This document shows positions 8,261 to 17,500 of a stretch of 64,000 nucleotides of DNA, piece after piece. The number at the start of each line of letters is the position of its first letter. Positions within the stretch are counted from its first letter, which is position 1. Position numbers and translations under genes: made by a program. The notes under the pieces are model-generated. The model had not been told where the DNA came from, made no database searches, and saw nothing but the letters and a program-made list of their open reading frames with translations. Source of the DNA: Fodinibius salsisoli (lineage in GTDB: Bacteria; Bacteroidota; Rhodothermia; Balneolales; Balneolaceae); the NCBI RefSeq assembly GCF_026229185.1, contig NZ_JAGGJA010000011.1, positions 1 through 64,000 on the forward strand, read 5' to 3'.

Positions 8261-9466
8261 TCACATTTTAATATCATAGCGAACAATCTCTTCCAGTCCG
8301 GTCTCTTTATCCCTCTCGCGGGTATAGAGCTTCCCACTTTTTATCACTTCGATCCGTTTTTCCCGCGGCCATTCGAACCGGGTCAGCAACTCTCCATTTT
8401 CAGCATCCAGCATCCACCACTTATATATCTTCGGGTCATCGGTAAAGACAGAAACCCATAGACGATGCTCATCATCCGCTTTTATGGTGTTGAAGGCCGG
8501 CCAGGTTTCGGGGAGGGTATCATTTCGTATGGCTCGGATGATGTTTTTGCCGGGATCTTGATACTGGGCAAGTGCATCTTCCACATTCAGTGGAATTTCA
8601 GGATTTGGATGATAAAATGCTCGCTGATACTCTCCTTCTTCATTACAAGTCTTGAACAGCAGATCTTCTGTCCACCCGTGTATCAGCTCTTGCCTCGAAT
8701 AGGCGAATCGAGAACTCCGTTTATAGGGTACCCTAAACATTACAGTCATTTCCTCTTGATCTGTAAGTGTTTGTCCTGTCCACACAAAAGAGAGGAGATC
8801 ATGCTTCAGATATTTTTTCTTTGTTGGATCATAAAGAGATACTTCATAAGTACGTCCTTCCACATTATTCATCGGGCCAACTCCTTCATCACCAAAAAAT
8901 ACCAAATAATTGCCGTCTGAACGGACATAGAAATCAATCGGTTTGTAAGACAGCTTTTTTTTACGGGTCCAATCTAACCAAGGCGGGGATTGATGCATCT
9001 CTTCGCTAATGGAAAGTTTCATATCATGGATATGCTTCATTGTTTGGAGATCAAATACCGATATCTTTTGAGAGGCATAGCCCAATACATGCAGAGTGTC
9101 GTCAGCAACTCTGATCCTCCAAATCATCTGGAACTCTCCCGGCCCTTTGCCTTCCCGACCGATACTATCAAGGTAGGAACCATCGGCATTATATACATAG
9201 ATGGTTTTCGCCTGAAAATCGGGTATGTATACCCGTCCCCGGCTATCTACCACAACATTTCCCGAAATTATTCCGCGTGTTACTTCCTCTGTGTCCTCAT
9301 AAGTAACCTCCTCGTCAAGTACGATCTGCCGGCTTGGTTCTGCATTCGGAGTATGAATGGTGACGTTTTCCAACGATTTGACAGTCTCAGGAACCTCAAC
9401 CCCCGGTTTGGAGGCACAGCCCAATATTAGTAAAAGCACAACATATTCAATCCATTTTTTTGCCAT
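8261..9466 (-). CDS. 6-bladed beta-propeller lipoprotein, paralogue 6
   Basis: 401 residues, the longest copy. Lipobox L-I-L-G-C (Cys17) followed by ASKPG, almost the same mature N-terminus as paralogue 5. Motif GKGPGEF at 106-112. The start ATG encodes MAKKWIEYV. It lies 84 bases downstream of the RND adaptor gene stop and may be read through from it. The 240-base gap to paralogue 5 shows no feature. Confidence 0.85.
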   Translation of the reverse strand: MAKKWIEYVVLLLILGCASKPGVEVPETVKSLENVTIHTPNAEPSRQIVLDEEVTYEDTEEVTRGIISGNVVVDSRGRVYIPDFQAKTIYVYNADGSYLDSIGREGKGPGEFQMIWRIRVADDTLHVLGYASQKISVFDLQTMKHIHDMKLSISEEMHQSPPWLDWTRKKKLSYKPIDFYVRSDGNYLVFFGDEGVGPMNNVEGRTYEVSLYDPTKKKYLKHDLLSFVWTGQTLTDQEEMTVMFRVPYKRSSRFAYSRQELIHGWTEDLLFKTCNEEGEYQRAFYHPNPEIPLNVEDALAQYQDPGKNIIRAIRNDTLPETWPAFNTIKADDEHRLWVSVFTDDPKIYKWWMLDAENGELLTRFEWPREKRIEVIKSGKLYTRERDKETGLEEIVRYDIKM

Positions 9467-9550
9467 TCTATTTTTCCTGACCCAAAGTATCTGTTCCTTT
9501 TGATTATGATTAAAACCGGCTGACCCGATAACTCACTACTCAAAACTCAT

Positions 9551-10690
9551 TCAATTTGAGGCAGATACTTCTTCCTGCAATTCGAAAACAGGCTCCACCA
9601 CCTGCAGGTGACTGAGGGCAAAATGGCGATCGGTGGCAATGGTATCGCCGGGAGCAATATTCTCGTGATTAATAATTGCCCACTCACCGTTTTGGGCTTC
9701 GGGCTCCACATAGACCCATTCGACCTCGTCATTCTCGGGATTCAATTTAAAAAGCAAGGTACGTCCGCCATCACGGGATAATATAGCTGAACGTGGCACC
9801 CGAGCCTTGCCACCCTCTTGCAACGTTTGGATACGCCCCTCTACCGTCATCCCCGGATACAGTAGCTGCTTGCTGTTATCAGCACTCACAATGACCGTAC
9901 CCGTCTTGGTATCAGCATTAACTACCGGCTGGATCGCCTCCACCTGCCCCTGCAGCTGTTGTCCACCCGGAGCGGTGAGCTGCACGCTCATACCACTGTT
10001 TATATTACCCAACTCTGATTCCAGCACATCAAAACGAAGACGCACCGTGCGGTCATCGACCAGTTCTCCCACCGTTGTTCCAGCAGCGACATAAGTCCCC
10101 GATGCTAATCGTTTTTGGGTGGAAAGTACCCCTGAAAAAGGAGCGGTCATCACCGTATAGGATAGATCCAACCGGGCGCGTTCCAGCTTTAATTTAGCAT
10201 TGGCCAGTCCGGAATAAATGCGTACCAAGCTATCATCTCTTGCAATAGCCTGCTCGCCACTGCTCAAACTTTCCATTACACCCTGCGATCGATTCTCGAT
10301 CTTGTACTCGCTGAGGGCTTGCTTGTAATTATTCTGCGCTTCATCAACGGCCATGGCATATTCCCGCTGATCAAAAGTTAGCAGCTCCTGCCCTTTCTGT
10401 ACCCGCTTTCCTTCGGTAATATACGACTGCCCCACGTATCCGCTGATCTTCGGCTTCAGCTCTACGGACTGGTTGGCTTCTACTACGCCTTGACTTTCGA
10501 TATACTGGTAGATAGGCTCATCATCGGCCACGGCAAAAATCACTTCAGGACGTACTTCCGCCGATTCTTGCTCTTCTTCGGAAAGGGGGTTACCATCTTC
10601 TGGTTCGCTGCTCTGGCAGGCGCTTAAAAATAATCCCACACAGCATAAAAGAACGGCTACTTGATGAGATAGCGACAAATATTTAGTCAT
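9551..10690 (-). CDS. RND efflux periplasmic adaptor (MFP) lipoprotein
   Basis: 379 residues. Signal with lipobox L-S-A-C (Cys25), so membrane-anchored in the periplasm. The order is that of the AcrA/MexA family: barrel-sandwich entry (GVVEANQSVELKPKISGYV), biotinyl-lipoyl-like half motifs, an alpha-helical hairpin around residues 120-175, then LSYTVMTAPFSGVLS as the returning lipoyl strand, and beta-barrel and membrane-proximal domains. It would bridge an RND permease to an outer-membrane TolC-type channel. The only permease nearby is at 14516-17566, about 3.8 kb away, and no TolC homologue lies in the window. A fragment of a second copy exists at 12065-12120. Confidence 0.9.
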   Translation of the reverse strand: MTKYLSLSHQVAVLLCCVGLFLSACQSSEPEDGNPLSEEEQESAEVRPEVIFAVADDEPIYQYIESQGVVEANQSVELKPKISGYVGQSYITEGKRVQKGQELLTFDQREYAMAVDEAQNNYKQALSEYKIENRSQGVMESLSSGEQAIARDDSLVRIYSGLANAKLKLERARLDLSYTVMTAPFSGVLSTQKRLASGTYVAAGTTVGELVDDRTVRLRFDVLESELGNINSGMSVQLTAPGGQQLQGQVEAIQPVVNADTKTGTVIVSADNSKQLLYPGMTVEGRIQTLQEGGKARVPRSAILSRDGGRTLLFKLNPENDEVEWVYVEPEAQNGEWAIINHENIAPGDTIATDRHFALSHLQVVEPVFELQEEVSASN

Positions 10691-10855
10691 GAAAAATACA
10701 TTAGGTTTTACCTCAATAGTATTTGTAATGTATTGAGAAGGATCGGATTAGGCAAATGTGAAGCATACCTAGATTACAATCCTGTTCCCCCTGCAACTCC
10801 AACTGCTGCCAGTTTTCTACCTGTTGGACTCGCGTCTGTGGCTCAGCGGGAAAAA

Positions 10856-10939
10856 CTATCGGCGGACCACCAGCCCGATAATCACAAGGGCGCAAAGTAC
10901 CAGTACTCCAGTAAAAGAAAGCGACAGAAGATCTTTAGT
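10856..10939 (-). other. Orphan 26-27 residue membrane-helix frame
   Basis: The minus strand reads KDLLSLSFTGVLVLCALV then IIGLVVRR and a TAG stop, after an in-frame TAA. It looks like one transmembrane helix closed by two arginines. No ATG precedes it. It may be the tail of a lost membrane protein beside the adaptor gene, a tiny membrane peptide with a non-ATG start, or chance. The remaining part of the 10691-10954 gap shows nothing. Confidence 0.25.
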
Positions 10940-10954
10940 TTACATCACTGTTTA

Positions 10955-12040
10955 TTAACTGTTGGAATTAACCTTATAACGCACTACTGACTGAACTCCC
11001 TCCTCATCCTCTCGGATGCCATAAGTGTAACCGTCGCTCACTTCTTTGAGCTCCACGGACTTCGGAAGCGTTGTTTGATCTACCAGATCGCCTTCTTGAT
11101 CATAAATACGCAATGAATAATGTTGCCGGTCTTTCGTATTGACGGCGACCCAGATTCTACTCTTGTCATCAATAACAAACCAGTCGTACACTGGAAAGTT
11201 ACTCCCATCCAATTTGTTTATAATAGAATCTATCTCCCTCGAGTTATACCCCAATTTTTTTGATTCCACTATCAAATCATTCTTATTTACGGCCTCCCTT
11301 TTCACATTTTTATGCACAATCTTTTTTATAGAATCCTTATCCAGCGAATATTTGAATATCTCCAATTTGTTAGTATCCCCATAATAAAACGATTGACGTG
11401 AATCATCAATTTGGAAGATTGGCTGCTTTCCAAAAGGTTTGGGACCTACGCCAAAACTTTGCCCCCTCGAAGACACCAAATATTCTTTAGCTGGTTTAAC
11501 CATTATAAAATCCTGAATAATATTCCCCTCACCGTTTAGCAAAGCCACAACAACTTCCTTTTTTTCGTTCAAGTTCCTGTTTGAATAGGCGGTAGAATAT
11601 ACTCCCAAAAACCGTGTGGAATCAAGAGCAATAAGTTGGTCGGGAGTACCGTGATGTGTTTTTTTAAGAGTGATAGTATCCAGGATTTCTGTTTCATTTC
11701 TAACATCAAAAACAGAAATTCTAAGTAACTGATTATCAAAGATATAAAGGGTATTTCCAATAATAGAGAAACTCCTGGGTATTTGAAGCTCTCCGGGTCC
11801 CCTTCCTTTTTTTCCTATCTTTTTTTCCAGCGTTCCTGTAGGCAAAAATTGTTTTATATCTCCACCTATAATATCAGACACAAATATATTCCCGTATTGA
11901 TCTATACCAAGGTCATGAATGTATCCCACTTCCTGAGACTCTATTTGCAGGTCTTTTTCCAGACTTATTTTCTGAGATAAACCAATATTGGTAATCAACA
12001 ATAACTGAATGGATATTATAAATAAAATCTTATTGCGCAT
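10955..12040 (-). CDS. 6-bladed beta-propeller protein, paralogue 7 (non-lipidated)
   Basis: 361 residues. The signal peptide ends N-I-G-L-S-Q with no cysteine, so this copy is probably cleaved by signal peptidase I and free in the periplasm or secreted, unlike paralogues 1-6. The motif is GRGPGEL at 79-85. It is rich in Lys, Asn and Ile and visibly more AT-rich than its neighbours, which hints at separate acquisition. Its 5' end abuts the relic of a second RND adaptor gene. Confidence 0.8.
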   Translation of the reverse strand: MRNKILFIISIQLLLITNIGLSQKISLEKDLQIESQEVGYIHDLGIDQYGNIFVSDIIGGDIKQFLPTGTLEKKIGKKGRGPGELQIPRSFSIIGNTLYIFDNQLLRISVFDVRNETEILDTITLKKTHHGTPDQLIALDSTRFLGVYSTAYSNRNLNEKKEVVVALLNGEGNIIQDFIMVKPAKEYLVSSRGQSFGVGPKPFGKQPIFQIDDSRQSFYYGDTNKLEIFKYSLDKDSIKKIVHKNVKREAVNKNDLIVESKKLGYNSREIDSIINKLDGSNFPVYDWFVIDDKSRIWVAVNTKDRQHYSLRIYDQEGDLVDQTTLPKSVELKEVSDGYTYGIREDEEGVQSVVRYKVNSNS

Positions 12041-12064
12041 TGCGATGAAGGTTTATTTATGGTT

Positions 12065-12120
12065 TTTATATAATTGATAGATAGGTCCATCAACAGCCAT
12101 GGCGAAATAATAACTTCGGA
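12065..12120 (-). pseudogene. Relic of a second RND adaptor gene
   Basis: In one minus-strand frame 12065-12106 reads FAMAVDGPIYQLY, matching FAVADDEPIYQYI of the intact adaptor. The preceding EVI also matches, after a two-base shift, and the nucleotide sequences align across about 50 bases with the adaptor at about 10503-10555. The fragment stops 25 bases before paralogue 7. The remaining 12041-12328 gap shows no gene. Confidence 0.65.
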
Positions 12121-12328
12121 ACATATTAGAACATGCCCTCTAGTCTCTGTGAGGGGTATTAAAATTCAACTCCTGCCAACCTGATCTTCTCTATAAATTT
12201 AGATTTTATAATTTCTGTTAATTAAGATTATATCTGAAGTACACTGTTCCTGTCATGACTTAGAATTGATTTCCATATCTATTTTGTTAAATCTGCCAAA
12301 TTTATCCACCTCCCACCTCTTTTAGAGT

Positions 12329-13333
12329 TTATTCTGCTGCTACAAATTTATATTTAAAAATGGCATTTTCTTCTTCGGAGTAGACAAACAGGTATTCATC
12401 ATTGGCCGTTATATCTTCGGCTTTAACACCCAAATCATGGGTAGCAACAAATTGCTCCTCTTTGAAATCATATTCGAGCAACTGATCTAATTCATAATCC
12501 CGATTCTCACTTTTACCTTTGGCAAGTAATAATATTCGGTTTGGCGAACCGGGAATATAGGCTACATCTTCATTAAGGATATCCACCTTTTCGGGAGGAT
12601 ACATGATTCTGGCCCCTTCCTCATTCGTCATTGCTTCCCTCTCTTTTATTTCCGATTCATCAAAAGTTATTTTTTTCACCATCTTCTTTGATGATAAATT
12701 ATATACGTAAATCCGGGGATAGTACTTTATAAAGTGTATTAAATTAATTCCCTGGATAGTCATCCAGCCCTCTTTATGAAACGGACCCGGAAATTCCTCT
12801 GTAACCTTTGTGGTCCCCATTGTAAGAGGAGTATATGTCTCCTCATCATCCTGAAGATAGAAAACAGCCTTCTTGTTTAATCCATTCATTAAGATTCGAT
12901 ATTTCTCATTACTGACAATTCTTAAGGGTAGTAACGAAGATGGGGTGCGTAGATCCTCTAAAAAATTCCCTGATGCTGTAAGACGGATCAGTTTAACATT
13001 TATATTATCCACGAGATGGATAAATTTGCCGGAAATAGACAGCCCCGATATCTGTTGGTACTCATTGGGCCCCCTCCCTTCCTTCAAGTGAACCTCTTTC
13101 ATATCCTTGTTGGCTATATCATAAATAAACACGGTCCCTGTATACCCTTCATACCAAACCAAAAAATCTTGGGATGTATCGAAAAAATAATAAGCATAAT
13201 CTTGTTCTAAGGCCACATTAGGGACCTTATGGACAAGGTCCAAGGTTACACTTGCATTTGGCTGAGCGTGTAAATAGCCGTTAATGGATGCCCAAAGAGC
13301 AATAATAAACCAGAACTGATAAAGTAAACGCAT
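12329..13333 (-). CDS. 6-bladed beta-propeller protein, paralogue 8 (divergent)
   Basis: 334 residues, the shortest and most divergent copy. Signal peptide ends G-Y-L-H-A-Q with no cysteine, suggesting signal peptidase I cleavage. The family motif is degenerate, GRGPNEY at 86-92. Later strands (YVYNLSSKKMVKKITF, EDITANDEYLFVYSEEENA) keep the propeller pattern. A hairpin lies 13 bases upstream of the ATG, so translation or transcription may be controlled. Assignment rests on the motif, size and array position. Confidence 0.75.
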   Translation of the reverse strand: MRLLYQFWFIIALWASINGYLHAQPNASVTLDLVHKVPNVALEQDYAYYFFDTSQDFLVWYEGYTGTVFIYDIANKDMKEVHLKEGRGPNEYQQISGLSISGKFIHLVDNINVKLIRLTASGNFLEDLRTPSSLLPLRIVSNEKYRILMNGLNKKAVFYLQDDEETYTPLTMGTTKVTEEFPGPFHKEGWMTIQGINLIHFIKYYPRIYVYNLSSKKMVKKITFDESEIKEREAMTNEEGARIMYPPEKVDILNEDVAYIPGSPNRILLLAKGKSENRDYELDQLLEYDFKEEQFVATHDLGVKAEDITANDEYLFVYSEEENAIFKYKFVAAE

Positions 13334-13345
13334 ATCATAAAAGTT

Positions 13346-13387
13346 AATATGGTAAAGAGCACTATTCCTAATGCTCTTTTACCATAA
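13346..13387 (-). promoter_or_regulatory. Hairpin in the leader of propeller paralogue 8
   Basis: TATGGTAAAGAGCA (13348-13361) pairs with TGCTCTTTTACCATA (13372-13386), about 14 base pairs with one bulged base and a 10-base loop. It is immediately upstream of the start codon at 13333 and could hide the ribosome-binding site or stop transcription. Confidence 0.45.
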
Positions 13388-13423
13388 GTTTTCTTGTTGA
13401 ACTATAATCATTAAGCCTACCTA

Positions 13424-13459
13424 TTAGGGAGTAACCACAATTGGTTCACGTCCTCTCAT
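13424..13459 (-). CDS. Possible 11-residue leader peptide
   Basis: An AGGAGG ribosome-binding site (13465-13470) lies five bases before an ATG that encodes MRGREPIVVTP and then TAA followed by TAG. This is one of the strongest Shine-Dalgarno sequences in the window, in front of a frame too short to be a normal gene. The hairpin at 13346-13387 and paralogue 8 follow. It could be a leader peptide or the start of a lost gene. The rest of the 13334-13684 gap shows nothing else. Confidence 0.3.
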   Translation of the reverse strand: MRGREPIVVTP

Positions 13460-13684
13460 TAGAACCTCCTGCACCTATATCCTTTTATCAAAGCTATAAT
13501 TAGGAATACAGGGGGGGATATATCTATAATCATCTTCTCTTTTGATTGAATGAATTTTTGGTAACCTTTCATTACACATGAGTAAAAAGCGAGCTAATTG
13601 TTACAAAATAGTTTTAAAAAACTATTTTTTTCGGCGCGGATGTAGGCGAATTATCGTAAATAATAGCTGTTTTTATGAAAACCT

Positions 13685-14104
13685 TTACTCTACAATACTT
13701 ATACCACTCAAAAATTCACCGGGACTATAAACGGGAAGATCACTGCTTTTAAAATCTCGTTGATTCCTGGTAAGAATAGCATCTAAGTTGGCATGGATAG
13801 CTGACTGATAAAGTACCGCATCTTGATAATCCTTAAAACCGCTTGTTAAGGCGTCTTCCAACACAACACGATTAATATTTGAAACATAGAAAATTTTAAG
13901 CACACTCTTGATATGCTTTTCTGCTTTCTCACGAGAAAGGGCTTTATTCAACAAATAATAAATCGTTGTGACGGTAGTACCACCAATCCATCCTTCTATT
14001 TTACCTTTTTCTGTTAGTCCCAAGACTTGGGATGATGACTCAAAGAAAGGGCGCCGTTCCAAGAAAACATCTAATAATACATTGGTATCAAAAAGAACTT
14101 TCAT
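13685..14104 (-). CDS. PIN-domain ribonuclease toxin (VapC-like)
   Basis: 139 residues of the PIN fold. The acidic metal-site residues expected of this family are seen: Asp6 in LFDTNVLLD, Asp95 in KDYQDAVL and Asp117 in LTRNQRDF. VapC-type toxins cleave RNA, commonly tRNA or rRNA, until neutralised by their antitoxin. The ATG overlaps the stop of the antitoxin gene by four bases (14101-14104), the usual coupled arrangement. It lies in the middle of the split RND/propeller region. Confidence 0.85.
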   Translation of the reverse strand: MKVLFDTNVLLDVFLERRPFFESSSQVLGLTEKGKIEGWIGGTTVTTIYYLLNKALSREKAEKHIKSVLKIFYVSNINRVVLEDALTSGFKDYQDAVLYQSAIHANLDAILTRNQRDFKSSDLPVYSPGEFLSGISIVE

Positions 14105-14346
14105 TTGAGGTGCTTGTCTTCCAGGTACGATTTGTAATCTTGCTCTTGGATATCTGTGTTCTTTAAAATACCCGTTAAAGAAGAGGTAATAGGAGGTAAT
14201 TTTTTAGAGGGAGAGGTATCTTCTATTTCGATCAGGGCAAAATAATCGGCAACCATTTGCGATACAGACGTACCTTTTTGCTTGGCGTGCTTTTTAGCCC
14301 GTTTAATCAATGAGTCGTCTAAACGGAGCGTTAATTTATTTTTCAT
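14101..14346 (-). CDS. Ribbon-helix-helix antitoxin (DUF6364-like)
   Basis: 81 residues. N-terminal ribbon-helix-helix DNA-binding part (KLTLRLDDSLIKRAKKHAKQ, then GTSVSQMVADYFALIE) followed by a polar tail that would wrap the toxin. It precedes and overlaps the PIN toxin gene by four bases. Such antitoxins bind both the toxin and their own promoter, so autoregulation is likely. Family name is tentative; the toxin-antitoxin role is well supported by the gene pair. Confidence 0.8.
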   Translation of the reverse strand: MKNKLTLRLDDSLIKRAKKHAKQKGTSVSQMVADYFALIEIEDTSPSKKLPPITSSLTGILKNTDIQEQDYKSYLEDKHLK

Positions 14347-14462
14347 AACAGAGACGTATTAATTTATTTTAAATATACGTCATCCAAACGAGCAAATGCA
14401 ACAAATATTTTGTCCCCCTCATTACCGTTAAAATTATGTACCTCAGGAAAGAATGTAATGTG

Positions 14463-14497
14463 ATTCGTCCGACTGGAAAACCAGAATTCGGACGAAT
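14463..14497 (-). terminator. Hairpin after the RND permease gene
   Basis: ATTCGTCCGA (14463-14472) pairs with TCGGACGAAT (14488-14497), with an inner CTGG/CCAG stem around AAAA. It starts 19 bases after the permease stop. There is no long T-run on the minus strand, so it may be a weak terminator or mRNA stabiliser. It argues against co-transcription with the toxin-antitoxin pair. Confidence 0.5.
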
Positions 14498-14515
14498 GTC
14501 TTCATTTACTCATTC

Positions 14516-17500
14516 CTAATTCTCTATTCTCCTCCCTTCTACCCACTGAAAAATAATGGGTGCCAGGTAGAGGGTCAGCAGCGTGCTGGTCACCATCCCG
14601 CCCATCAGTGCCAGGGCCAGTGACTGACGAAAGGCATAACCGTCGCCAAAGGGCAACAGCATGGGGATGAGTCCAAATATCGTGGTAAGACTGGTCATCA
14701 CTACCGGACGAAACCGGTGCAACCCGGCCTGGGTTACTGCCCGGTGCAAGTCGCCCGTGTCGGCCAGATAGCGGCGCATGAAATCCACTTTTAAAATAGA
14801 GTCATTAACGGCAATACCGGTTAAAATGAGGATACCCATAAACGAAAGGGCATTCAGACTGATGCCGGTAATCCACAGAATGAGCACCGACCCTACCCAG
14901 GCGAAAGGCACCGCGGCCAAAATAATGAGCGGGTGCCGCAGGCTTTCGAACTGCACCGACAGGATAATATAAATAATGACCACGCTGATGAGCAGCAGTA
15001 ATCCCATGTCCGACAGCAACGAAGCGATACTCAAGACCGATCCCCCGACCTTTACCTCCGTGCCGGTCTCGCGGGCGAAGCCAGTAAGTGCTTTCCGGAT
15101 ATCCGCTCCGTGCCACCACCAGTCGGTGAAGCTGATATCCGCCATATAACTCAGCACCGGGGTCTGGTTGACGCGCTCCAGCTGCTCCGGTTCGGAGGCC
15201 CGATCAATAGAAACGAGCTTTGTAAGTGGTATTTTTTGCCCTTTCAAATCCAGGGTAATGTCCTCGGGAGTAAAGATCTGCCGGTCATATCCAACGAGCC
15301 GGACGGGCACATTCTCATCCTGCCGGTTCCAGTCGGTGATCCAGCTGCCGCGGGTCAGCGACTCCAAATATTGAATTACTTCCTGTTCGCTGAGGCCCAG
15401 CTGTAGTAAGTTTTTGGCCTTAAACCGGAGCTGATACGTATCCAGCTCCTGCTCATACTGCTTGGTGAGGGCCATCTCCAGTCCTAACGATTGCAGGCTT
15501 TCCTGCAGGCGACCTGACAGCTGCTCGCTCTGTTGCCTGTTTTCATTAACCAGGCGAAAAAGAATGGGAGGCTCACTGGAAGACGGTAATACATTTAAAG
15601 CGTTTTCGGCAGCAAGAGGCTGAGCAGTCCACCCCGGCTGCTGCTCAAAATAATCCAGTATCTCTTCTCGCGCCCGGTCCGCCATGGCGTAGCCATCCAC
15701 GGGGATACTCATTGTAAACTTGTTCATTCCCTCTTCCGACAGATTCGACAGGTTGGTCTGATCGGTATAGCCCCCCAGTATCCGGATGGGACGTCCCTCT
15801 TCTTTAACACTTTTTAGCTGTCCAAGAAGACTTCGGGCGGCCTGCTGCGTGGCGTGCAGCGAGGTATTACCGGGCAATCGTACCTGGTAACGCAGTTGTT
15901 GGGGCTTTGTCTCGGGCAGTACATTTTTATGAACCAACATAAATATATAGACAGCCCCGATTAGCAGTACCAACATGCTTCCCAAAAACAGCCCTTTGTG
16001 GCGGAGTGCCCATTGGAGGCTTCGTTCGTAGCGGTCGCGCATCCGGTCGAAAAAACGATTAAAGCCAAAGACGGACGATCCCTCCTCTCCCTTTTTCTGA
16101 AATTGGGTGACCAGTACGGGCAGGATCAACAGGGCTACCCCCAGCGAGACCAGCAGGCTAATAGAGAGCGTCCACGCCTGGTCCTGGAAAAAAGCACCTT
16201 CAAATCCACCCAAAAACACCAGCGGCAAGAAAACAGAAATAGTCGTTAAGGTGGAGGCCGTCACGGCCAGCGCAATCTCCCGCGTGCCCAAGTCAGCTGC
16301 TTCCAAAATAGAGGTCGACTCCGAACGGTGCCGGTTGATATTCTCCAGCACAATAATGGCGTTGTCTACGAGCAGGCCGATGCCGAGGGTCAGTCCGCTG
16401 AGCGAAACGATATTTAGCTGAATATCGGAGACAAACATCACAAAGAAGGTCAGGAAGATGCTCACCGGAATCGCCACCCCGATAGTGAAGGGCGTCCGCC
16501 AGTTATCCAAAAACAGGAAGAGCACAATAAAGGCCAGCACGGCGCCGTACAGCAGCGTCTGCAGCAGATTATTGATGGCATTGCGGATAAAGCTGGCATT
16601 TTCCTGGAGCACGGTGATGCCGATGTTGGGATTTTGTCCGCGTAGTTCCTCCAGCAACGGCTCCAGGGTATCATAGGCTTCGACAGTGTTGGCCCCGTAC
16701 TCTTTTTTGACAAGGACGCTCAGCACTTCATGTTCATCCACCAGCGAAAAAGAGGTCGGATCCGATTCACCCAGCTGCACTTCGGCCACGTCGTTCAGCT
16801 TGAGCACGCGTCCCGTGCCCAGCGTTTTCAAAGGCACCGCCTCTACATCTTCAATCGACTGAATACGACTCTGGATCTTCAGCGAGTATCGGTACCAGCC
16901 GTCACGAAGCTCACCGGTGGCCGTAAACAGGTTGGCCTGCGACACAAGGTTCTCTACTTCGCTAAGCGACACGCCAAAACGGTTCAATGCCTTGGGACGA
17001 TACCTAATTTGTACTTCCGGCTCGACGGCTCCAACCAGCACCGTCTGGGCGATGCCATCGGCCTGCTCTAAGCGCCGGGAAAGTACCTGCTCGGCCCATC
17101 GCTTAAGATCGAGACGGGTCCGGAAGTCGGGATTGCTCTCATCAAGACTGGTGATACCCAGTACGGCGATGGGTTCGTCGGAAGCGGTATTTTGCACCAG
17201 CTGGGGACGCTCGGCCTGCTCGGGCAAGGTAAAGCGAATTTGATCCAGCTTCTCACGGACATTCAGGAAGGACAAATCCATATTTTGTCCCCACTTAAAA
17301 CGCAGGGATATAATACTCTGCCCCTGACGTGCAAAGCCGTGTACATCTTCCAGGCCTTTTACGGTACTTAATACGGCTTCCATCGGTTCGTTAATACGCT
17401 GCTCGATCTCCCGGGGGGCGGCCCCACTCCAGTCCGTACGCACCAGCAAAGCCGGTGAATCGACCTCCGGCAGCAGGCTCACCGAGAGCTCACCCAAGGC

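Noticed and set aside
10713-10895. 60-codon minus-strand frame before the adaptor gene
   Set aside because: Shadow-like, no domain; the helix frame in another phase (10856-10939) is more protein-like but also weak.
16107-16421. Several plus-strand frames opposite the RND permease gene
   Set aside because: Shadow frames of a long GC-rich gene; no motif or ribosome site.
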